A stretch of 47,171 bases of DNA from Desulfobacteraceae bacterium (GTDB taxonomy: Bacteria; Desulfobacterota; DSM-4660; Desulfatiglandales; Desulfatiglandaceae), in assembly GCA_030642205.1 (NCBI GenBank), contig DAOWOF010000002.1, positions 1 to 47,171 on the forward strand, written 5' to 3'. Shown piece by piece: positions 16,836 through 25,001 of the stretch (position 1 is the stretch's first letter; each line of letters opens with the position of its first letter). Below the pieces are notes generated by a model. The model was not told the DNA's origin. It searched no databases and worked only from the letters and a program-made list of their open reading frames with translations. A program made the position numbers and the translations under genes.

Positions 16836-17711
16836 ATGAAAGAACTAGTAATTATCAGCGGCAAGGGAGGAACAGGCAAGACCAGCCTGGTAGCAGCCTT
16901 TGCTTCATTGTCCAGTAATCATGTGCTATGTGACGCAGATGTGGATGCGGCTGACTTGCATCTTATTCTTGATCCTCAGATAAAAAAACAGCAAGACTTT
17001 ATTAGCGGTAATTCCGCCTTTATCGAAAATGAAAAATGCATTCAATGTGATATTTGCCGTGATCTTTGTCGTTGGGACGCGATTGGAGCAAATTATGAAG
17101 TAGATCAAATCGAATGCGAAGGTTGTGGAGTATGCGTCCACTTTTGTCCGGAACAAGCAATTGCCTTTCCGGAGAATCACTGTGGAGAATGGTTTATCTC
17201 GGAAACCCGCTTTGGCCCTCTGGTTCATGCCAGGCTGAAAATAGCCGAGGAAAATTCAGGAAAGCTTGTATCCATTATAAGACAGGAGAGTAAAACTCTT
17301 GCCGAAGAGAACAATATTGATCTTATGTTAACTGATGGACCTCCTGGCATAGGATGCCCTGTGATTGCCTCCCTGGGAGGAGCCACTGCGGTACTAATTG
17401 TGGTTGAGCCTACTGTTTCAGGAAAACATGATATGAAGCGGGTTTTGCAGTTGGCAAACCATTTTAAAATCCCTGCCCTGGTTTGCGTTAATAAATTTGA
17501 TCTAAACATTGAACAAACTCTTGAAATTGAAGCCTTTTCGCAGAAAAATAATCTGGATGCCATTGGCAGGATACCTTTTGATCCACAATTTACAAAAGCC
17601 ATGATTGAAGGTAAAACAATTATTGAATTCAATAATAATTCTGAGTCATCTCAAGCGATACGCGACATTTGGAAATCTTTGGAAGACAGGTTTCAATTAA
17701 GGGAGGTTTAG
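16836..17711 (+). CDS. Ferredoxin-MinD-type P-loop ATPase B
   Basis: A 291-residue paralogue of the preceding protein. Walker A is SGKGGTGKTS at residues 7-16. The ferredoxin insert has KCIQCDICRDLCR and ECEGCGVCVHFCP (about residues 67-112), so both clusters look intact. The second ATPase motif is TDGPPGIGCPV. The two ATPases probably form a heterodimer, as their constant pairing in anaerobes suggests; this is inference. FBPase starts one base after its stop, so the two are translated from one message. Confidence 0.9.
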   Translation: MKELVIISGKGGTGKTSLVAAFASLSSNHVLCDADVDAADLHLILDPQIKKQQDFISGNSAFIENEKCIQCDICRDLCRWDAIGANYEVDQIECEGCGVCVHFCPEQAIAFPENHCGEWFISETRFGPLVHARLKIAEENSGKLVSIIRQESKTLAEENNIDLMLTDGPPGIGCPVIASLGGATAVLIVVEPTVSGKHDMKRVLQLANHFKIPALVCVNKFDLNIEQTLEIEAFSQKNNLDAIGRIPFDPQFTKAMIEGKTIIEFNNNSESSQAIRDIWKSLEDRFQLREV

Positions 17712-17712
17712 A

Positions 17713-18747
17713 ATGCAACAAAAAGGAATCGGGATTACAATCACACAACATATATTAAACCAGCAAAGGGAAAATCCTGAGGCCACGGGGGCATTTACTA
17801 CTCTTCTCACGGAGCTTCTTGTAGCGGGCAAGGTTATTTCAAGAGAAGTAAACAAGGCTGGTTTGGTTGATATACTAGGCGATACAGGAAAGATTAATGT
17901 TCAGGATGAAGAGGTTCAGAAGCTTGATTTATTTGCCAATCAAGTAATAATCCAGCGTATGCAGCATATTGGCCAGCTTTGTTGCATGGGTTCCGAGGAA
18001 GATCCTGAACTCATTAGAATTCCATCTGATTATCCGAAAGGTAATTATATCCTCCTCTTTGATCCTTTGGATGGTTCATCCAATATTGATGTTAATATAA
18101 GTATTGGCACAATTTTTGGCATTTACAGGATAAAGGATTCAGATCATAAGGGAAACCCCACTATAAAGGATGTCCTTCAACCTGGAATAGAGCAGGTCGC
18201 GGCCGGCTACTTCATCTATGGTTCAAGCACTATCATGGTATATACTACAGGAAAGGGGACAGGTGTTCACGGTTTCACCCTCTTTCCAAGTGTAGGCGAG
18301 TTCCTCCTTTCGCATAAAGATATCCGGATTCCTTCAAGGGGTAAGATTTATAGCGTTAATGAGAGTTATGTTCATTATTGGGATAATAAAACCAAGGCCC
18401 TTATTGAATATTTCAAAACCAGAGATAAAGAGACCTCCCGACCTTATACCGCCAGGTATGTTGGAAGCCTGGTAGCCGATTTTCATCGAAATCTTTTAAA
18501 GGGCGGCATATTTATGTATCCAGCCGACCAAAAGGATCCCAAGAAACCAACAGGGAAATTAAGATTGATGGTTGAGGCCAATCCTTTGGCCATGGTAGCC
18601 AGGGAGGCTGGAGGGTATGCCAGCGATGGTCATGGCCCGATTCTGGACATAAGTCCCACAGCCTTACACCAACGGGTTCCCCTCTATATAGGCAGTAAAG
18701 AGGATGTATTACTGGCAGAATCATTTATTAGCGGCAAAAGGAGCTAG
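17713..18747 (+). CDS. fbp: Fructose-1,6-bisphosphatase, class I
   Basis: A 344-residue class I FBPase that hydrolyses fructose-1,6-bisphosphate to fructose-6-phosphate in gluconeogenesis. Seen: the N-terminal helix region TITQHILNQQ, the metal-site motif LLFDPLDGSSNIDVN, YTARYVGSLVADFHRNLLKGG, and KLRLMVEANPLAMVAREAGG. Length is usual for the family. It is the last gene of the NifX-Mrp-MinD operon, an unusual pairing of cofactor genes with central carbon metabolism. Its stop codon overlaps the stop of the convergent minus-strand gene by 4 bases. Confidence 0.96.
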   Translation: MQQKGIGITITQHILNQQRENPEATGAFTTLLTELLVAGKVISREVNKAGLVDILGDTGKINVQDEEVQKLDLFANQVIIQRMQHIGQLCCMGSEEDPELIRIPSDYPKGNYILLFDPLDGSSNIDVNISIGTIFGIYRIKDSDHKGNPTIKDVLQPGIEQVAAGYFIYGSSTIMVYTTGKGTGVHGFTLFPSVGEFLLSHKDIRIPSRGKIYSVNESYVHYWDNKTKALIEYFKTRDKETSRPYTARYVGSLVADFHRNLLKGGIFMYPADQKDPKKPTGKLRLMVEANPLAMVAREAGGYASDGHGPILDISPTALHQRVPLYIGSKEDVLLAESFISGKRS

Positions 18748-19715
18748 GATGATAACATCTCAATAAAAGTTTCAATCCTGAGGCCTGTCCGGCCATCAAT
18801 ACAACCAGGCCTGTCTCCTTCCAGGGTTAGTATTGGGATTCCAAGTTTTTCCTTTAACAGAATATCGTAAAGCTGTCTAAAACAAAAAGTCTGGGTGTAA
18901 TGAATCAGACCATCCAGTTCTCGTTCTCTGACAGCCTTTTTGATATCCTGAATCCTGCCATGGATACCATAGGGATAGGTATAGGCAAGGTAGAGATCAA
19001 TGATATCATGGTGATCAAAGGGCAAACTAAACTGTCTTTGTACTTCATTAAATACAATCCTGGAACCTTTGGATTCAATGAATTCATAGAATTGATTAAA
19101 GATAGGAGGCACTCCCAGGTAACCAAGTCGCACATTTTCTTTAAAAGGAGTTCTTTGGCTAATCTCTATTAAAAATTGATCCAAATTATGATCAAAGGCC
19201 TCGGGGTCGCCATTAAAATCAGAACTGCTTACCATAAAAAGATGGTTTTCCAGACCTGTGACAATATTTTCACGGTAGGTTAATTCGTCTATTTTTCTTA
19301 ATTTTTTTCGGATCCTGGCCAGGCGATTTTTGGTTTCCTCAATCGCCATCCAGGTTGTATTTAGCCTTTCCCTCAATTTATCCATCTGGAACAGGAGAGA
19401 CTCTCTTTTACGCTCAAAGGGGTATTGAAAAGGGATTATTTCCACTCCTTTATTTTCCAGTAATTCGCTCATGGCAATCGTATTGCTGCAATCACCTCCT
19501 GTTACAGCAATAACCTTTTTTATATCATGGTTAATAACAGTAGAATAGATTCCCTTGATCCATGAGCATATACTAGGTGCAAAGCCAGATAACTCTGCCT
19601 GATTAATTAAATCAGCAGGGCTGGATGAAGTGATAAAGAGATTATTTAAGTCAATCGGCTTTTGGCCAGCCGCGAAGACGATCTCTACAGGAATGGTTGT
19701 TGTAATTCCAATCAA
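18744..19715 (-). CDS. 2-hydroxyacyl-CoA dehydratase-like (HgdB family) protein
   Basis: A 323-residue protein resembling one subunit of radical 2-hydroxyacyl-CoA dehydratases (HgdB/FldC family; COG1775). It has Cys residues spaced as in that family: SICSW near residue 50, TGGDCSN, YTQTFCFRQ near residue 250 and EGDRPGCIDGRTGLRIE at the end. These normally bind a 4Fe-4S cluster. There is no partner subunit or BadF-type activator nearby, so it is solitary and its reaction is unknown. It is the last gene of a three-gene minus-strand operon with 4-base overlaps. Confidence 0.75.
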   Translation of the reverse strand: MIGITTTIPVEIVFAAGQKPIDLNNLFITSSSPADLINQAELSGFAPSICSWIKGIYSTVINHDIKKVIAVTGGDCSNTIAMSELLENKGVEIIPFQYPFERKRESLLFQMDKLRERLNTTWMAIEETKNRLARIRKKLRKIDELTYRENIVTGLENHLFMVSSSDFNGDPEAFDHNLDQFLIEISQRTPFKENVRLGYLGVPPIFNQFYEFIESKGSRIVFNEVQRQFSLPFDHHDIIDLYLAYTYPYGIHGRIQDIKKAVRERELDGLIHYTQTFCFRQLYDILLKEKLGIPILTLEGDRPGCIDGRTGLRIETFIEMLSS

Positions 19716-20395
19716 CGAGGGGCCTCAACAGAATGAAACCGCATTTCCGGAATTTCAAGACAAGTTAATTTATTTCCATAGACAGCTCCAGTATCAATGC
19801 CTATTTTATTATCCATGATACATGGTTCCTTGAATGGTGTATGCCCGTATATAACCTTTTTCCCAAAATTATATTTACTATAAATAAATAGATCGCGGAT
19901 CCAGAGCATATCCAGGTGTGTTTGCTTTGTTATTGAAATATTTGGTTTGAAACCGGCATGAACTATATAATAATCATCCAGTTCCAGAAATAATCTCAAA
20001 CCCTTAAAAAACTTGAGGTGATCTTCAGGCGCTTCCTCTTCATTATCCGGATTATCTTTCCTATAGCTTTTTATAGTTTGCTCCCCTCCATTTACAATAA
20101 ATCTTGAACGATTTCTGTTTGCCAGATAATCAAGAAACATCATTTCATGATTTCCCATAAGAAAATCAACCTGGGGGGATATATCTGCCAGTTCGAGCAA
20201 AAAGTTCACAACACCTTTGGCGTCTTCTCCCCTGTCAATATAGTCGCCTAAAAAAATAAGGCGATCCTGATGCGGCTGCCATGAAATTTTATCAATTAAC
20301 CTCTTTAGCATATTGAGACAACCATGGATATCTCCTATGATAAAGGTCTTTCCCTTGTTCATTAAATTCCAAACATTAGCCTTGGTCCCTGTCAC
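19712..20395 (-). CDS. Calcineurin-like metallophosphatase
   Basis: A 227-residue member of the PPP-type phosphoesterases (ApaH/PrpE/lambda phosphatase group): IIGDIHGCL near residue 22, FLGDYIDRGEDAKG, LMGNHEMM, IVHAGFKP and IYGHTPF carry the usual Asp/His/Asn metal ligands. It could act on phosphoproteins or dinucleotide tetraphosphates; the sequence does not decide. Its first bases overlap the end of the radical SAM gene by 4 and its end overlaps the HgdB-like start by 4, so the three are translationally coupled. Confidence 0.88.
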   Translation of the reverse strand: MTGTKANVWNLMNKGKTFIIGDIHGCLNMLKRLIDKISWQPHQDRLIFLGDYIDRGEDAKGVVNFLLELADISPQVDFLMGNHEMMFLDYLANRNRSRFIVNGGEQTIKSYRKDNPDNEEEAPEDHLKFFKGLRLFLELDDYYIVHAGFKPNISITKQTHLDMLWIRDLFIYSKYNFGKKVIYGHTPFKEPCIMDNKIGIDTGAVYGNKLTCLEIPEMRFHSVEAPR

Positions 20396-21291
20396 GAATC
20401 AAGTCTGGTTAAACCTATTTTTCTGGCCGTCAGAATGGCATCCTGATATTCTTTGATAGTCAGCCGCCGGCCAATCATTTTATCTGTATTTGCTGTCCCA
20501 CAAGGCCTGTATTGGCCCATAATATTAATATAAGTATCCATAGAAATTTCATTTTTGATAAATCGCAAGATATTTTCTATACTGGATACATCATTAGGCA
20601 TAACCAGATGCCTTAACAATATTCCCCTGGCGGCAATTCCTTTATCATCCAGGACAAGATCCCCTACCTGGCGATGCATCTCCCTGACAGCCTCAATTGC
20701 AACTTCCCTGTAGTCAGATGCCTTACAGTATTTTTCAGACATCTTATGGTCCCAGAACTTGAAATCAGGCATATAGATATCAAAAATTCCATCAAGCAAC
20801 TGTAAGGTCTCTATTGAATCATATCCACTGGAATTATAGAGCAGGGGAAGATCAAGGCCTTGCTCAATAGCTAAAACAAGGGCCTCTATTATCTGTGGAA
20901 CCACATGGGTTGGAGTAACAAAATTGATATTATGGCACTTATATCTATTTGCAAGAACAAGAATAATTGAGGCTATTTGTTCCGGTTCCAGTTCAGAACC
21001 TTGTCCATTACAGCTAATATCATAGTTTTGGCAAAAACTACAACGGAGGTTACAGTAACTAAAGAAAATGGTTCCGGATCCGTATTCTCCTGTCAACGGA
21101 GCCTCTTCTCCAAAATGGGGACTATAACTGGCAATCCTGGCCTTCCGGCCTGTACGGCAATAACCTGTTTCACCGGCAATGCGGTTAACACCGCAGTTTC
21201 GGGGACAGAGATGACAGTCCTCAAGTAAGCCCAAGGCCTTTTCCTTGAGAAGGATAAGGTCTGAATAATCAAGTTTAAGATAGGCTGGCAT
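20392..21291 (-). CDS. PflX-type radical SAM protein
   Basis: A 299-residue radical SAM enzyme. The SAM cluster motif is CNLRCSFCQ (CX3CX2C). An N-terminal extra Cys set, CHLCPRNCGVNRIAGETGYC, typifies the PflX/COG1313 group, homologous to pyruvate formate-lyase activating enzyme. FVTPTHVVPQI and YNSSGYDS are further family blocks. No glycyl radical enzyme is next to it, so its target is unknown. It heads the operon with the phosphatase and the HgdB-like protein. The family and the HgdB-like neighbour both use oxygen-sensitive Fe-S chemistry. Confidence 0.88.
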   Translation of the reverse strand: MPAYLKLDYSDLILLKEKALGLLEDCHLCPRNCGVNRIAGETGYCRTGRKARIASYSPHFGEEAPLTGEYGSGTIFFSYCNLRCSFCQNYDISCNGQGSELEPEQIASIILVLANRYKCHNINFVTPTHVVPQIIEALVLAIEQGLDLPLLYNSSGYDSIETLQLLDGIFDIYMPDFKFWDHKMSEKYCKASDYREVAIEAVREMHRQVGDLVLDDKGIAARGILLRHLVMPNDVSSIENILRFIKNEISMDTYINIMGQYRPCGTANTDKMIGRRLTIKEYQDAILTARKIGLTRLDS

Positions 21292-21309
21292 AATACATGT
21301 TTAAGCTTC

Positions 21310-22011
21310 CTAATCCCGACTTACTCCCATTATTCTGAGAAAAAACAAGAAAAGATTAATAAAATCAAGATAAAGTGATAGCGCTCCTAAAATCGCGCCT
21401 TTTCTAATAGCGCCTCCATCAAGATCCCTGGGTTGAGTAAGGGCCATATTCTTTATTTTTTGTGTATCATAAGCGGTTAAGCCTACAAATATAAAGACTC
21501 CGATGTAGGATATCATCATAGACAGCATAGTACTGTTCAGGAACATATTTACAATAGTAGCAATAATAATCCCGATAAGACCCATTATTAAAAAACCACC
21601 AAAGGAGGTTAGATCTTTTTTTGTAACCCAACCATAAATACTGCAAGCAATGAATGTTCCGGCACAAACAAAAAAAGTACTCGCAATAGAGGTGCTGGTA
21701 TAGATAATAAATATAAATGAGAGGGTAATTCCGTTTAATGCCGCATAAATGACAAAAAGTGAGGTCGCAGTGGCTGAACTCATTCGATTCACCATACCGC
21801 TAATAGCGAAGACCAGACCTAATTCAGCAATAACAAGAAATATTAATAGAATAGGATTACTGAAAAAATGCAGCAACGCAGGATTACTGGAAACATAAAA
21901 AGCCACAAAACCGGTTAAACCGAGACCAATGGCCATCCAGTTGTAAACACTTCTAACAAAATTATTTACTATTACACTTGTTTGTGCGCTGGTGGTGGAT
22001 ATTTGAGCCAT
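21310..22011 (-). CDS. BAX inhibitor-1 / YccA-YbhL family membrane protein
   Basis: A 233-residue integral membrane protein with about seven hydrophobic segments and the family signature near the C-terminus (FVGLTAYDTQKIKNMA, then ALSLYLDFINLFLFFLRIMG). The conserved acidic residues in those helices form the pH-sensitive Ca2+ leak pore of bacterial BI-1 homologues. N-terminal MAQISTTSAQTS is soluble. It is preceded on its strand by GGAGG-like bases at 22020-22026. It is 18 bases upstream of the radical SAM gene and may start that operon. Confidence 0.92.
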   Translation of the reverse strand: MAQISTTSAQTSVIVNNFVRSVYNWMAIGLGLTGFVAFYVSSNPALLHFFSNPILLIFLVIAELGLVFAISGMVNRMSSATATSLFVIYAALNGITLSFIFIIYTSTSIASTFFVCAGTFIACSIYGWVTKKDLTSFGGFLIMGLIGIIIATIVNMFLNSTMLSMMISYIGVFIFVGLTAYDTQKIKNMALTQPRDLDGGAIRKGAILGALSLYLDFINLFLFFLRIMGVSRD

Positions 22012-22182
22012 AATATAAATTCCTCCCTAATTTGTATAATACAAAAAATGGCCAAAAATAATTATTTCCAGAAAAATCAAAAGAAAATACTATAGAATGT
22101 TATATCAATAAAGTTGTTCTAATTATATTATAATTTATTTCAGGAAAAATTCAACCTATAGGCAGTTAGAAAAGGAGTCCAT

Positions 22183-23406
22183 GTGAAGTCACAGAAACTA
22201 TACATTGCCATGGTCGGTTTACCTGCCAGAGGAAAATCGACTATTGCCAGAAAACTTAAAGAGCATCTTACTAAGGATACAATCAAAACCAGAATATTTA
22301 ATAATGGTGACCTTAGACGTAAGCTAACCGGAGAAAATACATCCCACCCTGAGTTTTATGATTCTGCAAACACTCAAGGAATGGCCTTAAGAGAAAAAAT
22401 AGCTCATATCAATTGCCTAAACGCAAAAAGATATCTTCACACAAATGGGAATATAGCAATATTAGATGCAACAAATTGCAGCTATCAAAGGAGAAAAAAG
22501 CTTATTCATGAATTGACAGGTTATCCTATCCTGTTTATCGAATGTATCAATGATAATAAAGAGATACTAAAAGCAAGTATTCAAAGAAAAATATCAATGC
22601 CTGAATTTAAGCATCTAAAACAGGATGAGGCTATTAAGGGCTTTGAGCAGCGTATTATTTACTACAATCAGATTTATAAACCTCTCAAGAAGGAGGAAAA
22701 TTTTGTCAGACTGGATTCATTAAATAACCGTATTATAGAAGAGGAGATAAGTAATGGAATCCCTTATTATGATAGAATAAGAGATTTTTTGGTGAGTGAC
22801 GCAGTCAAAAATCTGTATTTAATTAGACATGGAGAGACCTATTTTAATCTGGAGAACAGGATTGGTGGCGATTCAGGTCTGACCATAAATGGAATATCCC
22901 AATCCAGGGCCCTGTCTCAATATTTTATCAGTAAAAAGATTCCCATTATTTTTACCAGCGAAAAAAAAAGGACAATCCAAACAGCTACGCCTATAAAAGA
23001 ATCACAAGAAAACAGCTTGATTATTCCAATTAAGGAATTTGATGAAATTGATTCGGGAATTTGTGAATGTATGACCTATAAGGAAATAAGGGCAAAGATG
23101 CCTCAAGTCTATTCAAACAGGAAAAAAGATAAATATAACTATATTTATCCGGAAGGTGAAGGATATGTTTCAATGAAAAAAAGAATAAATCATGGTATAA
23201 AAAAAGCTCTGTATCTAAGTGGCTACCCACAAACTATTATGATTATTGGTCATCAAGCTGTAAACAGAATGATTCTTTCTCATTTCCTTTTTCGGCGTGA
23301 GGAGGATGTTCCTTATACTTATATTCCTCAAGATAAATTTTACCATGTGGTGGCAACGCCAAATAAAAAACTTTTTCAACTTATAAAATATAATAGTCAA
23401 CCTTGA
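22183..23406 (+). CDS. 6-phosphofructo-2-kinase / fructose-2,6-bisphosphatase homologue
   Basis: A 407-residue bifunctional protein with a GTG start 5 bases after AAAGGAGT. N-terminal kinase: Walker A MVGLPARGKST at residues 10-20, FNNGDLRRKLTG, ILDATNCSYQRRKK and RIIYYNQIYKPL, all closely matching eukaryotic PFKFB. C-terminal histidine-phosphatase domain: LIRHGETYFNLENRIGGDSG, TSEKKRTIQTA, EIDSGICECMTYKEI and IIGHQAVNRM carry the catalytic His, Arg and Glu. In eukaryotes this enzyme sets fructose-2,6-bisphosphate, which inhibits class I FBPase; bacterial homologues are less studied. An fbp gene lies 3.4 kb away. Confidence 0.88.
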   Translation: MKSQKLYIAMVGLPARGKSTIARKLKEHLTKDTIKTRIFNNGDLRRKLTGENTSHPEFYDSANTQGMALREKIAHINCLNAKRYLHTNGNIAILDATNCSYQRRKKLIHELTGYPILFIECINDNKEILKASIQRKISMPEFKHLKQDEAIKGFEQRIIYYNQIYKPLKKEENFVRLDSLNNRIIEEEISNGIPYYDRIRDFLVSDAVKNLYLIRHGETYFNLENRIGGDSGLTINGISQSRALSQYFISKKIPIIFTSEKKRTIQTATPIKESQENSLIIPIKEFDEIDSGICECMTYKEIRAKMPQVYSNRKKDKYNYIYPEGEGYVSMKKRINHGIKKALYLSGYPQTIMIIGHQAVNRMILSHFLFRREEDVPYTYIPQDKFYHVVATPNKKLFQLIKYNSQP

Positions 23407-23435
23407 TGGACTCGTAAAAAGTCCATCAAGGTTGA
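23397..23435 (+). terminator. Hairpin at end of PFK-2/FBPase-2 gene
   Basis: TCAACCTTGATGGACT (23397-23412) pairs perfectly over 16 bases with AGTCCATCAAGGTTGA (23420-23435) around a 7-base loop. It starts inside the last codons of the gene and is followed by TTATCTTTT. Likely a factor-independent terminator with an imperfect U-tract. Confidence 0.65.
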
Positions 23436-23546
23436 TTATCTTTTAAAGGAGATACCACTTTTAAAATTTTACATATATCGCGATTTCAGATACAATATAT
23501 TGTGTGTTTTTTTATGCCATAGCAACCTGTCGAGGTAGAATCTTTC

Positions 23547-25001
23547 ATGTCTGACTATCATTTTCCATCATGGGATCTACTGCAATGGGTCCTGATTATT
23601 CCAAATATATTACTGGTAATAACAACTGCCGGTCATGCCCTGCTTTATAAACGAGATCCAAGGGCCTCTTTAGGCTGGATTGCAACTTGTATCTTCTTTC
23701 CCATTATTGGACCTTTCTTATACTTCCTTTTTGGCATCAACAGGGTACAAACGCGAGCCAGGCAAATGGATAAACGTTCGCTTAATATGATCAAGATCCT
23801 TAATGAAGAAACAGAAAAAACCGAGATGGAAATATCCATTGATAATCTTCCAGTGGAATCAAGAGAAATTGCTCTGATCTCAGAAAACATGGCTGGATAT
23901 CCCCTTCTGGGCGGCAATCAAGTCGAATTAATGCATAATGGAGAAAAAGCCTATCCGGCGATGCTTGAAGCCATAGAAACGGCCAGTCAATATATTTTCT
24001 TTTCAACTTATATCTTTGAAACAGATAGTCAGGGGCATCTATTTATTGATGCTCTGGCAAGGGCGGTAAAAAGGGGTGTGGATGTGAGAATTATCATCGA
24101 TGGAATTGGCGAACTTTATTCTTTTCCATGGGCAGGAACACTTTTAAAACGTAAAGGAATACGAGTTTCCCGATTTATTCCTCCAAAGCTGATTCCCCCA
24201 ACATTACACATAAACTTGCGTAACCATCGTAAAATTCTGGTAGCTGATGGCCGTATTGGCTTTATCGGAGGCATGAATATAGGGTACCGCCATTTGGCTG
24301 AAAACTATCAAAATAAATCCCGCGTAATTGATACCCACTTCCGCCTGAATGGGCCGATAGTGACCCAGCTTGAACATGTTTTTTTAGATGACTGGCGTTT
24401 TAGCAGAAAAGAACTCAGACCTGGAAACATTCATCCTATAAAAAAAGCAGGCAACACTATTTGCCGAATAATTCCTGAAGGTCCCAATACAGGTGACAAC
24501 AAGCTGGAAGCTGTCCTGATGGGAGCAGTATCCGCTGCGCGTATGGAAATACTAATCATGACGCCATATTTTCTTCCTTCGCGCGAGCTTATCGGTGCCT
24601 TGCAGACAGCTTCGCTTCGCGGCGTCGACGTAAATGTGATCCTGCCAAAAAAAAACAATCTCCCTTTTGTTCAGTGGGCCACATACAACATGCTATGGGA
24701 ATTGTTAAAAAATGGCATTAAATTCTATTATCAACCACAACCCTTTGTTCATAGTAAATTATTCGTGGTTGATGATCACTACGCCCAGGCAGGATCGGCC
24801 AATATGGATACCAGGAGTCTACGTCTGAATTTTGAGTTGGTCATAGAAATCTATGGCAAACATGAAGTTACGGTAATCGCCGATCATATTCATCTACAGA
24901 TAAAAAAATCACATAGAATAACTCTCCAGGAAGTAGACAGCCGCAATCTATTTATAAGAGTACGAGATGCAATGGCCTGGCTGTTTTCGCCTTATCTCTG
25001 A
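23547..25001 (+). CDS. cls: Cardiolipin synthase (phospholipase D family)
   Basis: A 484-residue membrane enzyme that condenses two phosphatidylglycerols into cardiolipin. Two N-terminal membrane helices (about residues 10-62, the PLD-nuclease N-terminal segment) precede two HKD active sites: NHRKILVADGRIGFIGGMN near residue 230 and FVHSKLFVVDDHYAQAGSAN near residue 408. Length and order are normal for bacterial ClsA-type enzymes. Its 3' end overlaps the convergent flavoprotein gene by 10 bases. Confidence 0.95.
   Translation: MSDYHFPSWDLLQWVLIIPNILLVITTAGHALLYKRDPRASLGWIATCIFFPIIGPFLYFLFGINRVQTRARQMDKRSLNMIKILNEETEKTEMEISIDNLPVESREIALISENMAGYPLLGGNQVELMHNGEKAYPAMLEAIETASQYIFFSTYIFETDSQGHLFIDALARAVKRGVDVRIIIDGIGELYSFPWAGTLLKRKGIRVSRFIPPKLIPPTLHINLRNHRKILVADGRIGFIGGMNIGYRHLAENYQNKSRVIDTHFRLNGPIVTQLEHVFLDDWRFSRKELRPGNIHPIKKAGNTICRIIPEGPNTGDNKLEAVLMGAVSAARMEILIMTPYFLPSRELIGALQTASLRGVDVNVILPKKNNLPFVQWATYNMLWELLKNGIKFYYQPQPFVHSKLFVVDDHYAQAGSANMDTRSLRLNFELVIEIYGKHEVTVIADHIHLQIKKSHRITLQEVDSRNLFIRVRDAMAWLFSPYL

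Noticed and set aside
14001..17711. Nitrogen fixation cluster
   Set aside because: NifX-fold proteins occur widely in anaerobes; no nifH, D, K, E, N or B gene is present.
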